Origin: a virus
Direction: 5' to 3' (one strand)
Virus record (IMG/VR): IMGVR_UViG_3300017917_001318
Location: 1-23,950 of that record
DNA length: 23,950 bases
A program made the translations under genes and the position numbers. The notes under the pieces were generated by a model. That model was not told where the DNA came from. It worked only from the letters and a program-made list of their open reading frames with translations, and did no database searches. Positions 1-7,782 of this stretch are shown one piece after another; positions within the stretch are counted from its first letter, which is position 1; each line of letters begins with the position of its first letter.

Positions 1-28
1 GCGCTCAACTAACATAAGGAAATTTAAA

Positions 29-418
29 ATGGCACAATTTACAAGAACAAATGGTGACTTTAAACCAGTAATGAACTATGACCAACCAGGATACACAAAT
101 ACTGGCGTCAATACAATCACAAGTGCTGCAACAGTTCAGCCAATGGGTCCAAAGCTTGCTTTTGGAACAGTTACATTTACAGGTAATGCAACACCAAGCG
201 GAACAGATTTGGCAATCACATTCCAAACAATTGAACAATTAGCTACAATGATGGTTTATGAGTTTACAGAAGTTGGTGCAAACACAGATACATTAGCAGT
301 TGGTATCTATCCAGTAGAAGCATGGGATTTCACAAACGGTGGAAACTTAGATGTTGCATTGACAGCAGCATTAGGTTATGCAGTTACAACAGCAGCAACA
401 GCAACATTCACAAACTAA
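29..418 (+). CDS. Small virion-type protein, conserved in marine T4-like phages
   Basis: The 129-aa product has no cysteine, is rich in Thr, Ala and Val, and is predicted to be almost all beta strand, as expected of a small surface or decoration protein on a phage particle. It starts MAQFTRTNGDF, a form I associate from memory with small virion proteins of marine T4-like phages. The start is supported by AAGGA at 16-20, eight bases before the ATG. A strong terminator follows directly, so this gene ends a transcript that begins upstream of the window. The exact function is not known to me, and the structural role is inferred from composition and neighbourhood. Confidence 0.75.
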   Translation: MAQFTRTNGDFKPVMNYDQPGYTNTGVNTITSAATVQPMGPKLAFGTVTFTGNATPSGTDLAITFQTIEQLATMMVYEFTEVGANTDTLAVGIYPVEAWDFTNGGNLDVALTAALGYAVTTAATATFTN

Positions 419-441
419 TTTAACTTTAGTTTACATAAAGG

Positions 442-467
442 CCCGAGATTTATATCTCGGGTTTTTT
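442..467 (+). terminator. Rho-independent terminator
   Basis: A perfect 8-bp stem CCCGAGAT/ATCTCGGG (442-449 and 454-461) with a four-base loop TTAT is followed by six T at 462-467. This is a textbook intrinsic terminator. It closes the transcript of the small virion gene, and the next gene starts only 17 bases later. Confidence 0.92.
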
Positions 468-483
468 ATTGCTTAAATATAGT

Positions 484-927
484 ATGACTAATATTATTCG
501 TTGTTATACCCTTTTTAATATAACTAAAACAGGTATACGCCAGCGTGGTAAAATTCCAGATGATGTGCAGGTAGATAAATTTATAAAGCAAAGAAATAGT
601 CAAAATAATTTTGACACACTATTGCAAGTTATTAGTCTTAGGAGTCAGCCTGAAGTATTTAAGGATCCTATTTTTCGCAACATAGACCTTAAAGAATTAA
701 ATTTTGGGTTTATATATGAATCTACCAAAGAAATGTGTGATGTTTGGTATTTCGATTTTGAGGTGCATCATCCAAGCGTATTTAATGATGGGATAGATCA
801 GTTTGGTAATTTATACAAAGATTGTAATAACATACCTATGATGAAAGTGGAAAAAGAACATACCATGTTAAGTAACTTCTTGGATATCAGTCCTGAATTA
901 CAAAATATTTATTTTGAGTTTGTATGA
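484..927 (+). CDS. Conserved hypothetical protein of marine T4-like phages
   Basis: The product is 147 aa and starts MTNIIRCYTLFNITKTG. The open frame extends upstream to a TTG at 469, but that codon lies at the end of the terminator T-run, and the ATG at 484 gives the N-terminus I recall from cyanophage relatives. There is no Shine-Dalgarno sequence. A degenerate late box CTTAAATA ends at 479, four bases before the ATG, so the message may be leaderless. The protein is soluble, with an acidic, aromatic C-terminal half and no catalytic motif that I recognise. It overlaps the next gene by four bases (ATGA). Function unknown. Confidence 0.72.
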   Translation: MTNIIRCYTLFNITKTGIRQRGKIPDDVQVDKFIKQRNSQNNFDTLLQVISLRSQPEVFKDPIFRNIDLKELNFGFIYESTKEMCDVWYFDFEVHHPSVFNDGIDQFGNLYKDCNNIPMMKVEKEHTMLSNFLDISPELQNIYFEFV

Positions 928-1394
928 AAAAACAACAAATCATTGATAATTTTATAATTAAAGAGTTTAAAAAGAACAATGTAAAAGATTGGTTTATAAT
1001 TCAAAATAATGAAAATAGTTACTTGTTATTCAATAAATTTGAAATTGTAAGAAAAAAGAATTACTATAACATATACCAATTTACAAATTCTGAAGTGCAA
1101 ACATTTTATTCACTTAAAAATGCAGTAACATGGTGTATATTTGAAAATCTATCAAAATATAGTGAAGCATATGCTGTAAAAAATTTAGATTATAAAATTG
1201 AAAGTTTAACTTTCAATGAGTTATATCATAAAAAATTGTTTAATAACTGTAAAGAATTAAATCAAAAAATATTGTATTTTATCAAACATAACGAAGATAA
1301 AAAACAAAAAATATTAGCAGAAGAACAAATCGAATCTTACATAAATACAAGTAGATATTGGCTGCATAAAAAGCTTAAGTCCTTAATGCAATAA
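924..1394 (+). CDS. Hypothetical protein, Lys/Asn-rich
   Basis: The 156-aa product is very rich in Lys, Asn and Ile, with aromatic residues in the middle (ENSYLLFNKFEIVRKKN) and a long, probably helical, basic C-terminal half. There is no signal peptide, membrane segment or enzyme motif. Translation is coupled to the previous gene through an ATGA overlap at 924-927. The base composition is even more AT-rich than its neighbours, which may point to a recent or poorly constrained gene. Its length and clean frame argue that it is real. Function unknown. Confidence 0.62.
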   Translation: MKKQQIIDNFIIKEFKKNNVKDWFIIQNNENSYLLFNKFEIVRKKNYYNIYQFTNSEVQTFYSLKNAVTWCIFENLSKYSEAYAVKNLDYKIESLTFNELYHKKLFNNCKELNQKILYFIKHNEDKKQKILAEEQIESYINTSRYWLHKKLKSLMQ

Positions 1395-1406
1395 ATGTCA
1401 TTTTAT

Positions 1407-1414
1407 GATAAATA
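1407..1414 (+). promoter_or_regulatory. T4-type late promoter box GATAAATA
   Basis: GATAAATA lies 23 bases before the ATG at 1438. It matches the T4 late promoter element TATAAATA except at the first base, and the same RATAAATA form recurs before other late genes here. It would start the 1438-3472 operon. Confidence 0.7.
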
Positions 1415-1437
1415 TTTGATCAGATTGGAAAATTACT

Positions 1438-2139
1438 ATGAAACTAAATGATTTTGACTCAAAAAAAGTTGCTGTAAAAGCACTTAAAGAAAGTTTTGAT
1501 ATTGAGTTTAATCCAAGCAAACTTGGAAAACCACAAACTCAAAAAATGTTATTAAAGGTTAGAAATAATCTTAAAGAAGCAAAGGTAAGAAAAGACTTTC
1601 ATCAAACACAAAATAGCCATAGTTATCTAAAACTATTATTCATGGAACAAGCACTTAGTGATCATTATAATAAATTGATGTCACAAAAGGCAAAAATTGT
1701 TTTTGAAAACGAAGAAGTAGAAAAGAGTCAAGTTATTTTGGCTGCACAAGATATGGTTGATAGTGTTCAAAAAATGCTAGAAGATGTAGGTGAAATGCAA
1801 GTTAAAGAATTACCTGCATTAGTTAGTAGCATTGAGAGTGAAATGGATGCAAACAAAGCACAAGAGTTTAATACTCAAGTTAGTCAACAATTAGATACAT
1901 TGAGTGAAAGTTTAAAAGCTGGATTCGACGGATTAAAAGGTGCATTAAATCAATTAACAGGTGTAGGTGGCGGAGTTGCAGCAGCATTTGACACTGGTGC
2001 AGCACTGGGAGCTGAAGCTGGTGCCGAAGCGGGCCTTGATGCAGGATTAGAAGCAGGTGCCGAGTTAGATGCAGAAATGGAACCTGAAGAAGAACCTGAA
2101 CTTGCTCCAGTAGGTGGTGTAGGCAGAGCAAAAAGATAA
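1438..2139 (+). CDS. Conserved helical protein with acidic tail, probably virion- or prohead-associated
   Basis: The product is 233 aa. Residues 1-160 are strongly helical, with long charged stretches (VRNNLKEAKVRKDF and VFENEEVEKSQVILAAQDM). Residues 165-210 are low-complexity Ala/Gly (GAEAGAEAGLDAGLEAGAEL), followed by an acidic segment EMEPEEEPE and a basic end GRAKR. The AQDMVDSVQKMLEDVGEMQVKELPAL core is one I recall from T4-like cyanophages, where it is annotated as hypothetical or virion structural. A helical body with an acidic tail resembles scaffold or core proteins, but that is only an analogy. It is the first gene of a late operon, behind a GATAAATA box and a weak GGA ribosome site at 1427. 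The next gene starts in its stop codon (TAATG). Confidence 0.75.
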   Translation: MKLNDFDSKKVAVKALKESFDIEFNPSKLGKPQTQKMLLKVRNNLKEAKVRKDFHQTQNSHSYLKLLFMEQALSDHYNKLMSQKAKIVFENEEVEKSQVILAAQDMVDSVQKMLEDVGEMQVKELPALVSSIESEMDANKAQEFNTQVSQQLDTLSESLKAGFDGLKGALNQLTGVGGGVAAAFDTGAALGAEAGAEAGLDAGLEAGAELDAEMEPEEEPELAPVGGVGRAKR

Positions 2140-2465
2140 TGTTATTGTATGAGTTTGACGATCCACAAGATAGTAATCTAGTTGTAGCAGTGGATCGTTT
2201 AGCCCACGATTTAGATAGTGGGAAAATTAATAGTGAATGGACTGTAGACCAGCTATTGACTTACCTCGAACAATATGATATAATACTGGATGTTAGTGAT
2301 ATTTTAAAACTATATAAAAAACCTCCAATGAAAAAAGTAATTAGTAATATACAAAATGACAAAGTAGTTTGGCGTAGTGATAACATGCCAGCAGATTCTG
2401 GTACTCCAACTGATAAAAATGAAAAAACAGTAAAACAAATGGCAAACCGTGCTAATAAACTATGA
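2139..2465 (+). CDS. Small conserved hypothetical protein
   Basis: The product is 108 aa, acidic in its first half (MLLYEFDDPQDSNLV) and rich in Lys, Asn and Ser at the end. The N-terminal two thirds look helical and the C-terminal third disordered. The start ATG overlaps the preceding stop (TAATG, 2137-2141), and the end overlaps the IscA start (ATGA, 2462-2465), so it is translationally coupled on both sides. No domain recognised. Its fixed place between the 233-aa protein and IscA suggests an assembly-related role, but that is inference. Confidence 0.68.
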   Translation: MLLYEFDDPQDSNLVVAVDRLAHDLDSGKINSEWTVDQLLTYLEQYDIILDVSDILKLYKKPPMKKVISNIQNDKVVWRSDNMPADSGTPTDKNEKTVKQMANRANKL

Positions 2466-2782
2466 TAAGTGTTACCGAAGTTGCAGCAGAAAATATAAAA
2501 AGCAAATTAATTAAACGTGGTAAAGGGCTCGGAATAAGAGTAGGAGTTAAAACTACTGGTTGTTCTGGCTTAGCCTATATTCTTGAATATGTTGATATTC
2601 CAAATAATACCGACATTGAACATATGGATAACGGTTGTAAAGTTTTCATAGATGAAAAAGCTATGCCTTATTTAGATGGGTTGACAATCGATTTTGTAAA
2701 AAAGGGTCTAAACGAAGGTTTTGAATTTATGAACCCAATGGAAAAAGACCGTTGTGGATGTGGTGAAAGTTTTAGAGTTTAA
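2462..2782 (+). CDS. iscA: A-type iron-sulfur carrier protein (IscA/SufA/ErpA family)
   Basis: The 106-aa product has the normal length for the family and all three cluster-binding cysteines: Cys34 in the TTGCSG loop, and Cys98 and Cys100 in the C-terminal CGCGESF motif. Family members bind Fe-S or iron and pass clusters to apo-enzymes in the cytoplasm. Phage copies are known from marine T4-like genomes. The gene overlaps the one before it by four bases, and the next gene starts directly after its stop, so it is expressed with an assembly-type gene and a nuclease. The downstream nuclease lacks a four-cysteine Fe-S site, so the client may be another phage enzyme (for example a ribonucleotide reductase encoded elsewhere) or a host enzyme. 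The family call is firm; the client is unknown. Confidence 0.93.
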   Translation: MISVTEVAAENIKSKLIKRGKGLGIRVGVKTTGCSGLAYILEYVDIPNNTDIEHMDNGCKVFIDEKAMPYLDGLTIDFVKKGLNEGFEFMNPMEKDRCGCGESFRV

Positions 2783-3472
2783 GTGATTTATTTACCAAAC
2801 AAATATCCATATGTAGAACTTAAGCGTGAAAATTTAAATGGTTCACGCAGATACATTACACCTGACGGAAATCCAGTTCCAAGTGTAACAACAATACTAA
2901 GTGCTACTAAAAGTGAAGAAAGTAAACAAGCATTACATGAGTGGCGTAAGCGTGTTGGTGAAAAAAGGGCACAGGAAATAACCACAGAAGCAGCAGGTCG
3001 CGGGACAAGAATGCACAAATGGTTAGAAAACTACATTAAGACTGGGTCCACTGGTGACCCTGGTAGTAACCCGTATAGCATTCAAAGTCATCAAATGGCT
3101 CAAAGCATTATTACAAAAGGGTTAATTAAGTGTAATGAGTTTTGGGGGACAGAGGTAAGTTTGTATTTTCCATTAGTTTATGCAGGTACAACTGATTTAG
3201 TTGGAGTACATGATAATGAAGAATGTATTATGGATCACAAACAATCAAATAAATTTAAAAAACGAGAATGGATTGATGATTATTTTTTACAGTTAGCTGC
3301 ATATGCAACAGCACATAATGAAGTACACAATACAAAAATAAGAAAAGGTGTTATATTTATGTGCACCGCTGATAATGTATATCAAGAGTTCATCATTGAA
3401 GGTGTTGAATTCGATGGTTATGTTAATAAATGGTTTAACAAGTTAGAAGAATACTACACCAAGTTCAATTGA
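2783..3472 (+). CDS. PD-(D/E)XK exonuclease, MGME1/Cas4-like
   Basis: The product is 229 aa with a GTG start immediately after the IscA stop. Motifs occur in the family order: RGTRMH (His78), E124 in WGTEVSL, the metal site GTTDLVG (D138), D151-x-K153 in IMDHKQSNK, and QLAAYA (Q170 to Y174). This is the RecB-type nuclease fold of mitochondrial MGME1 and Cas4-like exonucleases, which degrade single-stranded DNA ends. T4-like marine phages carry such proteins, probably for DNA processing or recombination. Only three cysteines are present (117, 148, 194), so the Cas4/AddB Fe-S cluster is absent. The GTG start fits translational coupling to IscA. Confidence 0.88.
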   Translation: MIYLPNKYPYVELKRENLNGSRRYITPDGNPVPSVTTILSATKSEESKQALHEWRKRVGEKRAQEITTEAAGRGTRMHKWLENYIKTGSTGDPGSNPYSIQSHQMAQSIITKGLIKCNEFWGTEVSLYFPLVYAGTTDLVGVHDNEECIMDHKQSNKFKKREWIDDYFLQLAAYATAHNEVHNTKIRKGVIFMCTADNVYQEFIIEGVEFDGYVNKWFNKLEEYYTKFN

Positions 3473-3477
3473 CCCGT

Positions 3478-3485
3478 GATAAATA
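3478..3485 (+). promoter_or_regulatory. T4-type late promoter box GATAAATA
   Basis: GATAAATA lies 25 bases before the ATG at 3511, directly after the exonuclease stop. It would drive the fibre gene and the structural genes after it. Confidence 0.7.
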
Positions 3486-3510
3486 GCTATAGTAAAGTAA
3501 AGAAACTACT

Positions 3511-5895
3511 ATGGCTATTATACAAATTTCAAAAATACAAGTAAGGTCTGGTGATCTTGTTGATTTACCTCAACTGGATGAAGCAGAGTTTGGTTTTGCA
3601 AATGATGAAAAACGATTGTTTATCGGCAAGACAGAACCAAATGAAAATGTAGAAATACTTACCTCTTATTCAAGCTTAGGATTCAGCCAAATAGATGGTG
3701 CCAATGGAGCTAACTTAAGTTTAAGTAGTTTTGAAGATGGACAAGTATTAGTAATTAGTGATATTGGAGGCAACGTCAATGTAACCAACCGAGGTGGCAC
3801 AAAAGGTGGTAATATCAATTTGGGTTACATGTCTGATGTTATCATTTATGGTGGGTCAAGTGGACAAGTTCTAACAACTGATGGTACTGGGAATTTAACT
3901 TGGACATCAGGTGGAGGAGGCGGTGGGGGAAGTCCAACAGGATCAAATAGAGATGTTCAGTTTAATGATGGTGGAACATTTGGTGGTGTAGGAACCTTTC
4001 AATTTGATAAAATCACAGGACTTGTAACAATAACAAATAATTTAAGTGCAGGCAATGTTAGTGCAACAGGATTAACAGGAACATTAAGCACAGCAGCACA
4101 ACCAAATATCACTTCAGTAGGCACATTAACCTCACTTGGAGTATCTGGAACAGTAACAGCAAGTAGATTTGTAAGCAATGTTGCTGATGGTACTGCTCCA
4201 TTTACAGTAACATCAACAACACAAGTTGCAAATTTAAATGTTGCTACAGCGGGTACTGCAGGTACCGCGACAAGTGCAACAAACGCAAGTGCACTATTAC
4301 AAAATACGAGCGTAAGCACAACTGTTTATCCTACATTTACAACTTTAGGAAGTAACGGCAACAGTCAGGCTGTTTTTAATACAAGTATAACTGCTAATTT
4401 AGCCAATGCAAGTATAACAGCAACAACATTTGTTGGTGCATTAAGTGGAGCAGCTACAAGTGCATCTACAGCAGGAACTGTTACTACAGCAGCACAACCA
4501 AATATCACTTCAGTAGGCACATTAACCTCACTTGGTGTTTCTGGAAATATTACTTCAGGTAATATAGCTGTTACAGGTAACATAAAATTAAATGGTGCAA
4601 ACATTACTGCAAATGGTGCAGACGGAAATATTTTCACAATTGGTGACATTGCATGTAAAAGTTTAAATGCAAATGGCTTAGGAGTTTTGTATGCAAATGG
4701 ATTAATTACAGCAACAAGTGTTGCAGTAGGTTCACCAGGTAATGTAGTTTTATATCAGAATGGTAATATATATGGTGCAGGAGATACAGTTATTGCAGGT
4801 AACTTAACTGTAGAAGGGGCAAAAGCTAATTTAGGTCCAGTTGCCAATGTTATTATAGAAGGTGGTGTAAATGGTTATTCTTTAATTACTGATGGTACAG
4901 GTAATTTAAGTTGGGCAAATATTTCAGGATCTGGTAATGGTACTCCGGGTGGATCAAACACACAAATCCAATTTAATGATGAAAATAATTTCGCTGGATT
5001 CGTTGGGTTCACTTTTGATAAAATAAGTGGTAATTTTGCTGTACCAAATAATGCTAGTTTCGGTGGCAATATAACATTTGGTAACAGTTCTGCTTCAAAT
5101 ATTTCATTAATATTTAATGATGGTAATGGTGTAGGGACAACAACTGGCGTTATTTACACCGCATCTCCTGAAAGTATGGCTATTAGGCTTAATAATTCTA
5201 ACAGACTTTCAATAACAAATAGTGAAAATACATTACTAGGTAATCTGTTACTAAGTACAGGTAATTTGCATGTTGGAACAACAGGGACTTTTGAACTTGC
5301 AAACGCAAATGCTTCAACGATTCAAGCATTTGGCAATGCAAGTGCCATCGCTATAGGTAAAGCAGGAAGCACGGTTACTCTACGGGGTAATATTGCTGTT
5401 GATAAATCAATTAATTTTGTAGATACTGTTGTACCCAATACCGATACTTCAATTTATTATGCAGCAAGTCCAGAAGGAATTTACACAGTAATTAATAACT
5501 CCACTAAGTTTGTAATTGGCAACGCAGGTGGATCAATTAATTATGGCAATTTTACAGTAATAGGAAATAGTCTTGGTTATGGTTCAGGATCAGGTGGTAC
5601 AGTTACACAAGACACGTCTAGAACCACTTCTGTAACATTAAATAAACCAACAGGTAGTATTCAGTTATTTAATGCAGCAGGTGCAACTAGTTGGACTTCT
5701 TTTACTGTTAATAATAATTTAGTGGCTGAGACAGATACAATTATTGTGAACCAAAAATCAGGAAGTAATCAGTATCAAATTTTTGTAACACAGATTACTT
5801 CAGGAACTTTTACAATTACTTTTGCTACTACAGGTGGTACAACAACTGAACAGCCTATATTTAACTTTAATGTTATCAAGGGTGTAACATCGTAA
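3511..5895 (+). CDS. Large repetitive tail fibre / receptor-contact protein
   Basis: The 794-aa product is Gly, Asn, Thr and Ser rich. Residues 1-45 (QISKIQVRSGDLVDLPQL, then EFGFANDEKRLFIGK) resemble the N-terminal attachment domain of phage tropism determinants and fibres. A module with QVLTTDGTGNLTW, a Gly linker and DVQFNDGG starts near residue 114 and recurs near 451 (SLITDGTGNLSW, then IQFNDENNF). A second unit, AAQPNITSVGTLTSLGVSG, occurs twice at about residues 196 and 328, from a 50-bp exact DNA repeat. The last 95 residues (TVTQDTSRTTSVTLNKPTG to INFAVIK-like NFNVIKGVTS) match a beta domain common at the ends of phage tail proteins. It is probably a trimeric fibre that contacts the host. 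Which T4 fibre it replaces cannot be told from sequence alone. Confidence 0.85.
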   Translation: MAIIQISKIQVRSGDLVDLPQLDEAEFGFANDEKRLFIGKTEPNENVEILTSYSSLGFSQIDGANGANLSLSSFEDGQVLVISDIGGNVNVTNRGGTKGGNINLGYMSDVIIYGGSSGQVLTTDGTGNLTWTSGGGGGGGSPTGSNRDVQFNDGGTFGGVGTFQFDKITGLVTITNNLSAGNVSATGLTGTLSTAAQPNITSVGTLTSLGVSGTVTASRFVSNVADGTAPFTVTSTTQVANLNVATAGTAGTATSATNASALLQNTSVSTTVYPTFTTLGSNGNSQAVFNTSITANLANASITATTFVGALSGAATSASTAGTVTTAAQPNITSVGTLTSLGVSGNITSGNIAVTGNIKLNGANITANGADGNIFTIGDIACKSLNANGLGVLYANGLITATSVAVGSPGNVVLYQNGNIYGAGDTVIAGNLTVEGAKANLGPVANVIIEGGVNGYSLITDGTGNLSWANISGSGNGTPGGSNTQIQFNDENNFAGFVGFTFDKISGNFAVPNNASFGGNITFGNSSASNISLIFNDGNGVGTTTGVIYTASPESMAIRLNNSNRLSITNSENTLLGNLLLSTGNLHVGTTGTFELANANASTIQAFGNASAIAIGKAGSTVTLRGNIAVDKSINFVDTVVPNTDTSIYYAASPEGIYTVINNSTKFVIGNAGGSINYGNFTVIGNSLGYGSGSGGTVTQDTSRTTSVTLNKPTGSIQLFNAAGATSWTSFTVNNNLVAETDTIIVNQKSGSNQYQIFVTQITSGTFTITFATTGGTTTEQPIFNFNVIKGVTS
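4090..4139 (+). repeat. 50-bp direct repeat, copy 1, inside the fibre gene
   Basis: This is exactly identical to 4486-4535. It encodes TAAQPNITSVGTLTSL in frame in both places, so the fibre contains a duplicated module and the two copies could recombine to shorten or lengthen it. Confidence 0.9.
4486..4535 (+). repeat. 50-bp direct repeat, copy 2, inside the fibre gene
   Basis: Exact second copy of 4090-4139, offset by 396 bp (132 codons), so recombination between the copies would keep the reading frame. Confidence 0.9.
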
Positions 5896-5911
5896 TTTAA
5901 GGAAATTTTTT

Positions 5912-6460
5912 ATGTCAACTTATGTTTTAGGATCAAGTGGTACAACAGCAACTAGTGCAAATATTGCAACAGATAAAGTCCGTATTGCTACGACCGCTAA
6001 TAGTATACTATTTGCTGTAGGGTATCCAAATGTATCAGCTACAGGCACTGTAACAACACTTACGAATTCTAAAACTGTTACAGGTGTTAGTACCGTATTT
6101 TTAAGTGAGGTTGATGTAGGTTGGTGGATTGGTAATGCAACAGGTACAACTGTTGGAGTAGTTCAAAGCGTTGCTAATAATACTAGTTTAACATTAACAG
6201 CAAATGCAGCAATTGCATTAACTGGAGATGGTATTACAATTAGTCCATATGGAGTTCCTTATGTTGATGATACATTAGATCCAAGCAATTGTCCTAGAGC
6301 AAGTGGTATAGTTCCTGCAAATACTGTATTGAATGACGTATATGTTGGGCAAGGAAATGTAATAACTTATGTTAATGCTGAAACAGGCAATTGTATCTTT
6401 AGCATAACTGAATTAGGAATGCCTCATTTAGATACTGGAACGTCTGGCTATAATCTCTAA
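5912..6460 (+). CDS. Beta-rich virion structural protein
   Basis: The product is 182 aa. Residues 43-105 carry a module of the kind GTVTTLTNSKTVTGVSTVF followed by VGWWIG and NNTSLTLTANA, a beta repeat widespread in phage fibre and decoration proteins. The C-terminal part (LDPSNCPRASGIVPANTV) looks like a separate compact domain. The start is supported by AAGGA at 5899-5903. It lies between the large fibre and another structural gene. The structural role is well supported by composition, but its place in the virion is unknown. Confidence 0.78.
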   Translation: MSTYVLGSSGTTATSANIATDKVRIATTANSILFAVGYPNVSATGTVTTLTNSKTVTGVSTVFLSEVDVGWWIGNATGTTVGVVQSVANNTSLTLTANAAIALTGDGITISPYGVPYVDDTLDPSNCPRASGIVPANTVLNDVYVGQGNVITYVNAETGNCIFSITELGMPHLDTGTSGYNL

Positions 6461-6465
6461 TAAGT

Positions 6466-6473
6466 AATAAATA
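6466..6473 (+). promoter_or_regulatory. T4-type late promoter box AATAAATA
   Basis: AATAAATA directly follows the stop of the preceding gene and lies 80 bases before the ATG at 6554. The transcript would have an unusually long, GC-rich leader for this genome. Confidence 0.6.
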
Positions 6474-6499
6474 CAATATCATAATTTATTGTGATTTAT

Positions 6500-6533
6500 G
6501 CGGTCCCCGCCGCGTAGTGGGCTAGAACCCACT
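6500..6533 (+). promoter_or_regulatory. Structured 5' leader with two hairpins
   Basis: Two small stems are visible: GCGG/CCGC (6500-6503 and 6507-6510) and AGTGGG/CCCACT (6516-6521 and 6528-6533, loop CTAGAA). Neither is followed by a T-run, so neither is an intrinsic terminator. A good Shine-Dalgarno AAGGAG follows at 6540-6545. The GC content stands out against AT-rich surroundings, and the hairpins may protect the 5' end of the message or act in its control. Confidence 0.4.
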
Positions 6534-6553
6534 TTACTTAAGGAGAAAAACAA

Positions 6554-7780
6554 ATGGGTCGTCCTTTAAAGATAGCGAAAGCTCAAGCAATTTTAACAGT
6601 AACTAACACTACTGCAACAACAAATATAGTTACTGTATCTCAAACTTTAGCAGATTTAGGTGTTATTGCAGGTATGCCTTTTGTACCATCTACCACTACA
6701 GGTACAAATTTGATAGCAGGCACAACATATTGGATTTTACAGGTAACAGGAGCATCAACATTTACTGTTTCTGCTACTGAATTAAGTGCAAATCCAACAT
6801 ATACTCCAGTAACATTGACAACAGGCACAACTGCTTCAAGTTTATCAGTTGGTGTAGTTGACAGTGGATTTAACAACCCAGAAGGCACAGCTAATACTTA
6901 TGGTGTAGTTGGTGGTAACACAGCAATTTATGGCAATCAAGTATTAGCCCGTGTTGCAATTGGTGTAGCAGGAACAGGAAACATTTACTCATACGACAAT
7001 TCAAATGTAGTCGGCGGTGCAGGCACAGATTTTGCCAATACATTAAGCGCAGGAAGTGTTGTATCAAGTGTTGATTCACAAACAGGAGCACTAACAACTA
7101 TAGGATTTGTTGATACTGTCACTGGATATATAACAATTGAATGTAGTAACGCAACAGCGACAGGGAATTTTATTACAAGTGTTGGAAATGCTGAGACATT
7201 ATACGCAAATTTACCTATTACTTTTGATGTAAATATTGGTGGATTGACTACAGATAAAACATATTTTGTTAAGACAATTGTTAACGCAGCAGCTTTTAGT
7301 GTTTCCTATATTCCAGGTGGTGCAAATGTACCATTATCAAATGAAAATGTTACCTCAAACGCAACGCAGGATCAAGTTTTGTTACTTGCAGACGCAGCAG
7401 CTAATGCAAGTGGTACAGGATATGTTTATGCAGACAATGAAGCAGGATTTATTTTGCGTCAAAAAGGTAAACAAAAGTATTTGGTAAAAGGCGGTACAAG
7501 TGGATTGATTGCACAGTGTTTGACAGCTAATATTGCAAATGCATCATTGGTTCCAAACTCAATGAACATTCTATCAACATATGCAAATAGTAGTACACAG
7601 TTTGTCCAAAGCCTCAGCGATGTGAATGCAGAGTTGTTTACAGCAACATCTGGGCCAATCGCTACAGGAAATATTGTTTTAGCTAATGCTGATCCAGCCT
7701 TCGCTACATTCAATAGTGCTGTTGCTGCTAATACTGCAAATGGCTTGATTTATGAATTGGTACAGATCGCTAGTGCATAA
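6554..7780 (+). CDS. Beta-rich virion structural protein with duplicated domain
   Basis: The product is 408 aa, nearly free of charge in the first 300 residues and rich in Thr, Ala, Gly and Val. A beta module near residues 35-78 (GTNLIAGTTYWILQVTGAST) recurs near 220-258 (GGLTTDKTYFVKTIVNAAAF), which marks an internal duplication of a domain common in phage fibre and virion proteins. The C-terminal 110 residues (GFILRQKGKQKYLVKGG onward) differ and are more charged, resembling a capping domain I recall from cyanophage virion proteins. The start has AAGGAG nine bases upstream. The next gene begins two bases after its stop. Confidence 0.78.
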   Translation: MGRPLKIAKAQAILTVTNTTATTNIVTVSQTLADLGVIAGMPFVPSTTTGTNLIAGTTYWILQVTGASTFTVSATELSANPTYTPVTLTTGTTASSLSVGVVDSGFNNPEGTANTYGVVGGNTAIYGNQVLARVAIGVAGTGNIYSYDNSNVVGGAGTDFANTLSAGSVVSSVDSQTGALTTIGFVDTVTGYITIECSNATATGNFITSVGNAETLYANLPITFDVNIGGLTTDKTYFVKTIVNAAAFSVSYIPGGANVPLSNENVTSNATQDQVLLLADAAANASGTGYVYADNEAGFILRQKGKQKYLVKGGTSGLIAQCLTANIANASLVPNSMNILSTYANSSTQFVQSLSDVNAELFTATSGPIATGNIVLANADPAFATFNSAVAANTANGLIYELVQIASA

Positions 7781-7782
7781 TC

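Noticed and set aside
2783-3472. Cas4 or other defence protein
   Set aside because: The nuclease motifs fit, but the four cysteines of the Cas4 Fe-S cluster are missing and no cas gene or array is nearby.
3511-3650. Diversity-generating retroelement, suggested by the tropism-determinant-like N-terminus of the fibre
   Set aside because: There is no reverse transcriptase, no template repeat and no C-type lectin end in the window; the fibre ends in a different beta domain.
4090-4535. CRISPR-like repeat
   Set aside because: There are only two copies, in frame inside a coding region, with no regular spacers.
3999-4649. Minus-strand open frames inside the fibre gene
   Set aside because: They are hydrophobic, repetitive mirror images of Thr/Ala/Asn-rich coding sequence, with no ribosome sites; the same holds for the reverse frames in the adhesins, gp18 and other structural genes.
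6500-6540. tRNA remnant (the reverse strand has a T-arm-like GTGGGTTCTAGCCCAC)
   Set aside because: The loop is six bases instead of seven and no acceptor, anticodon arm or CCA-compatible end can be folded around it.
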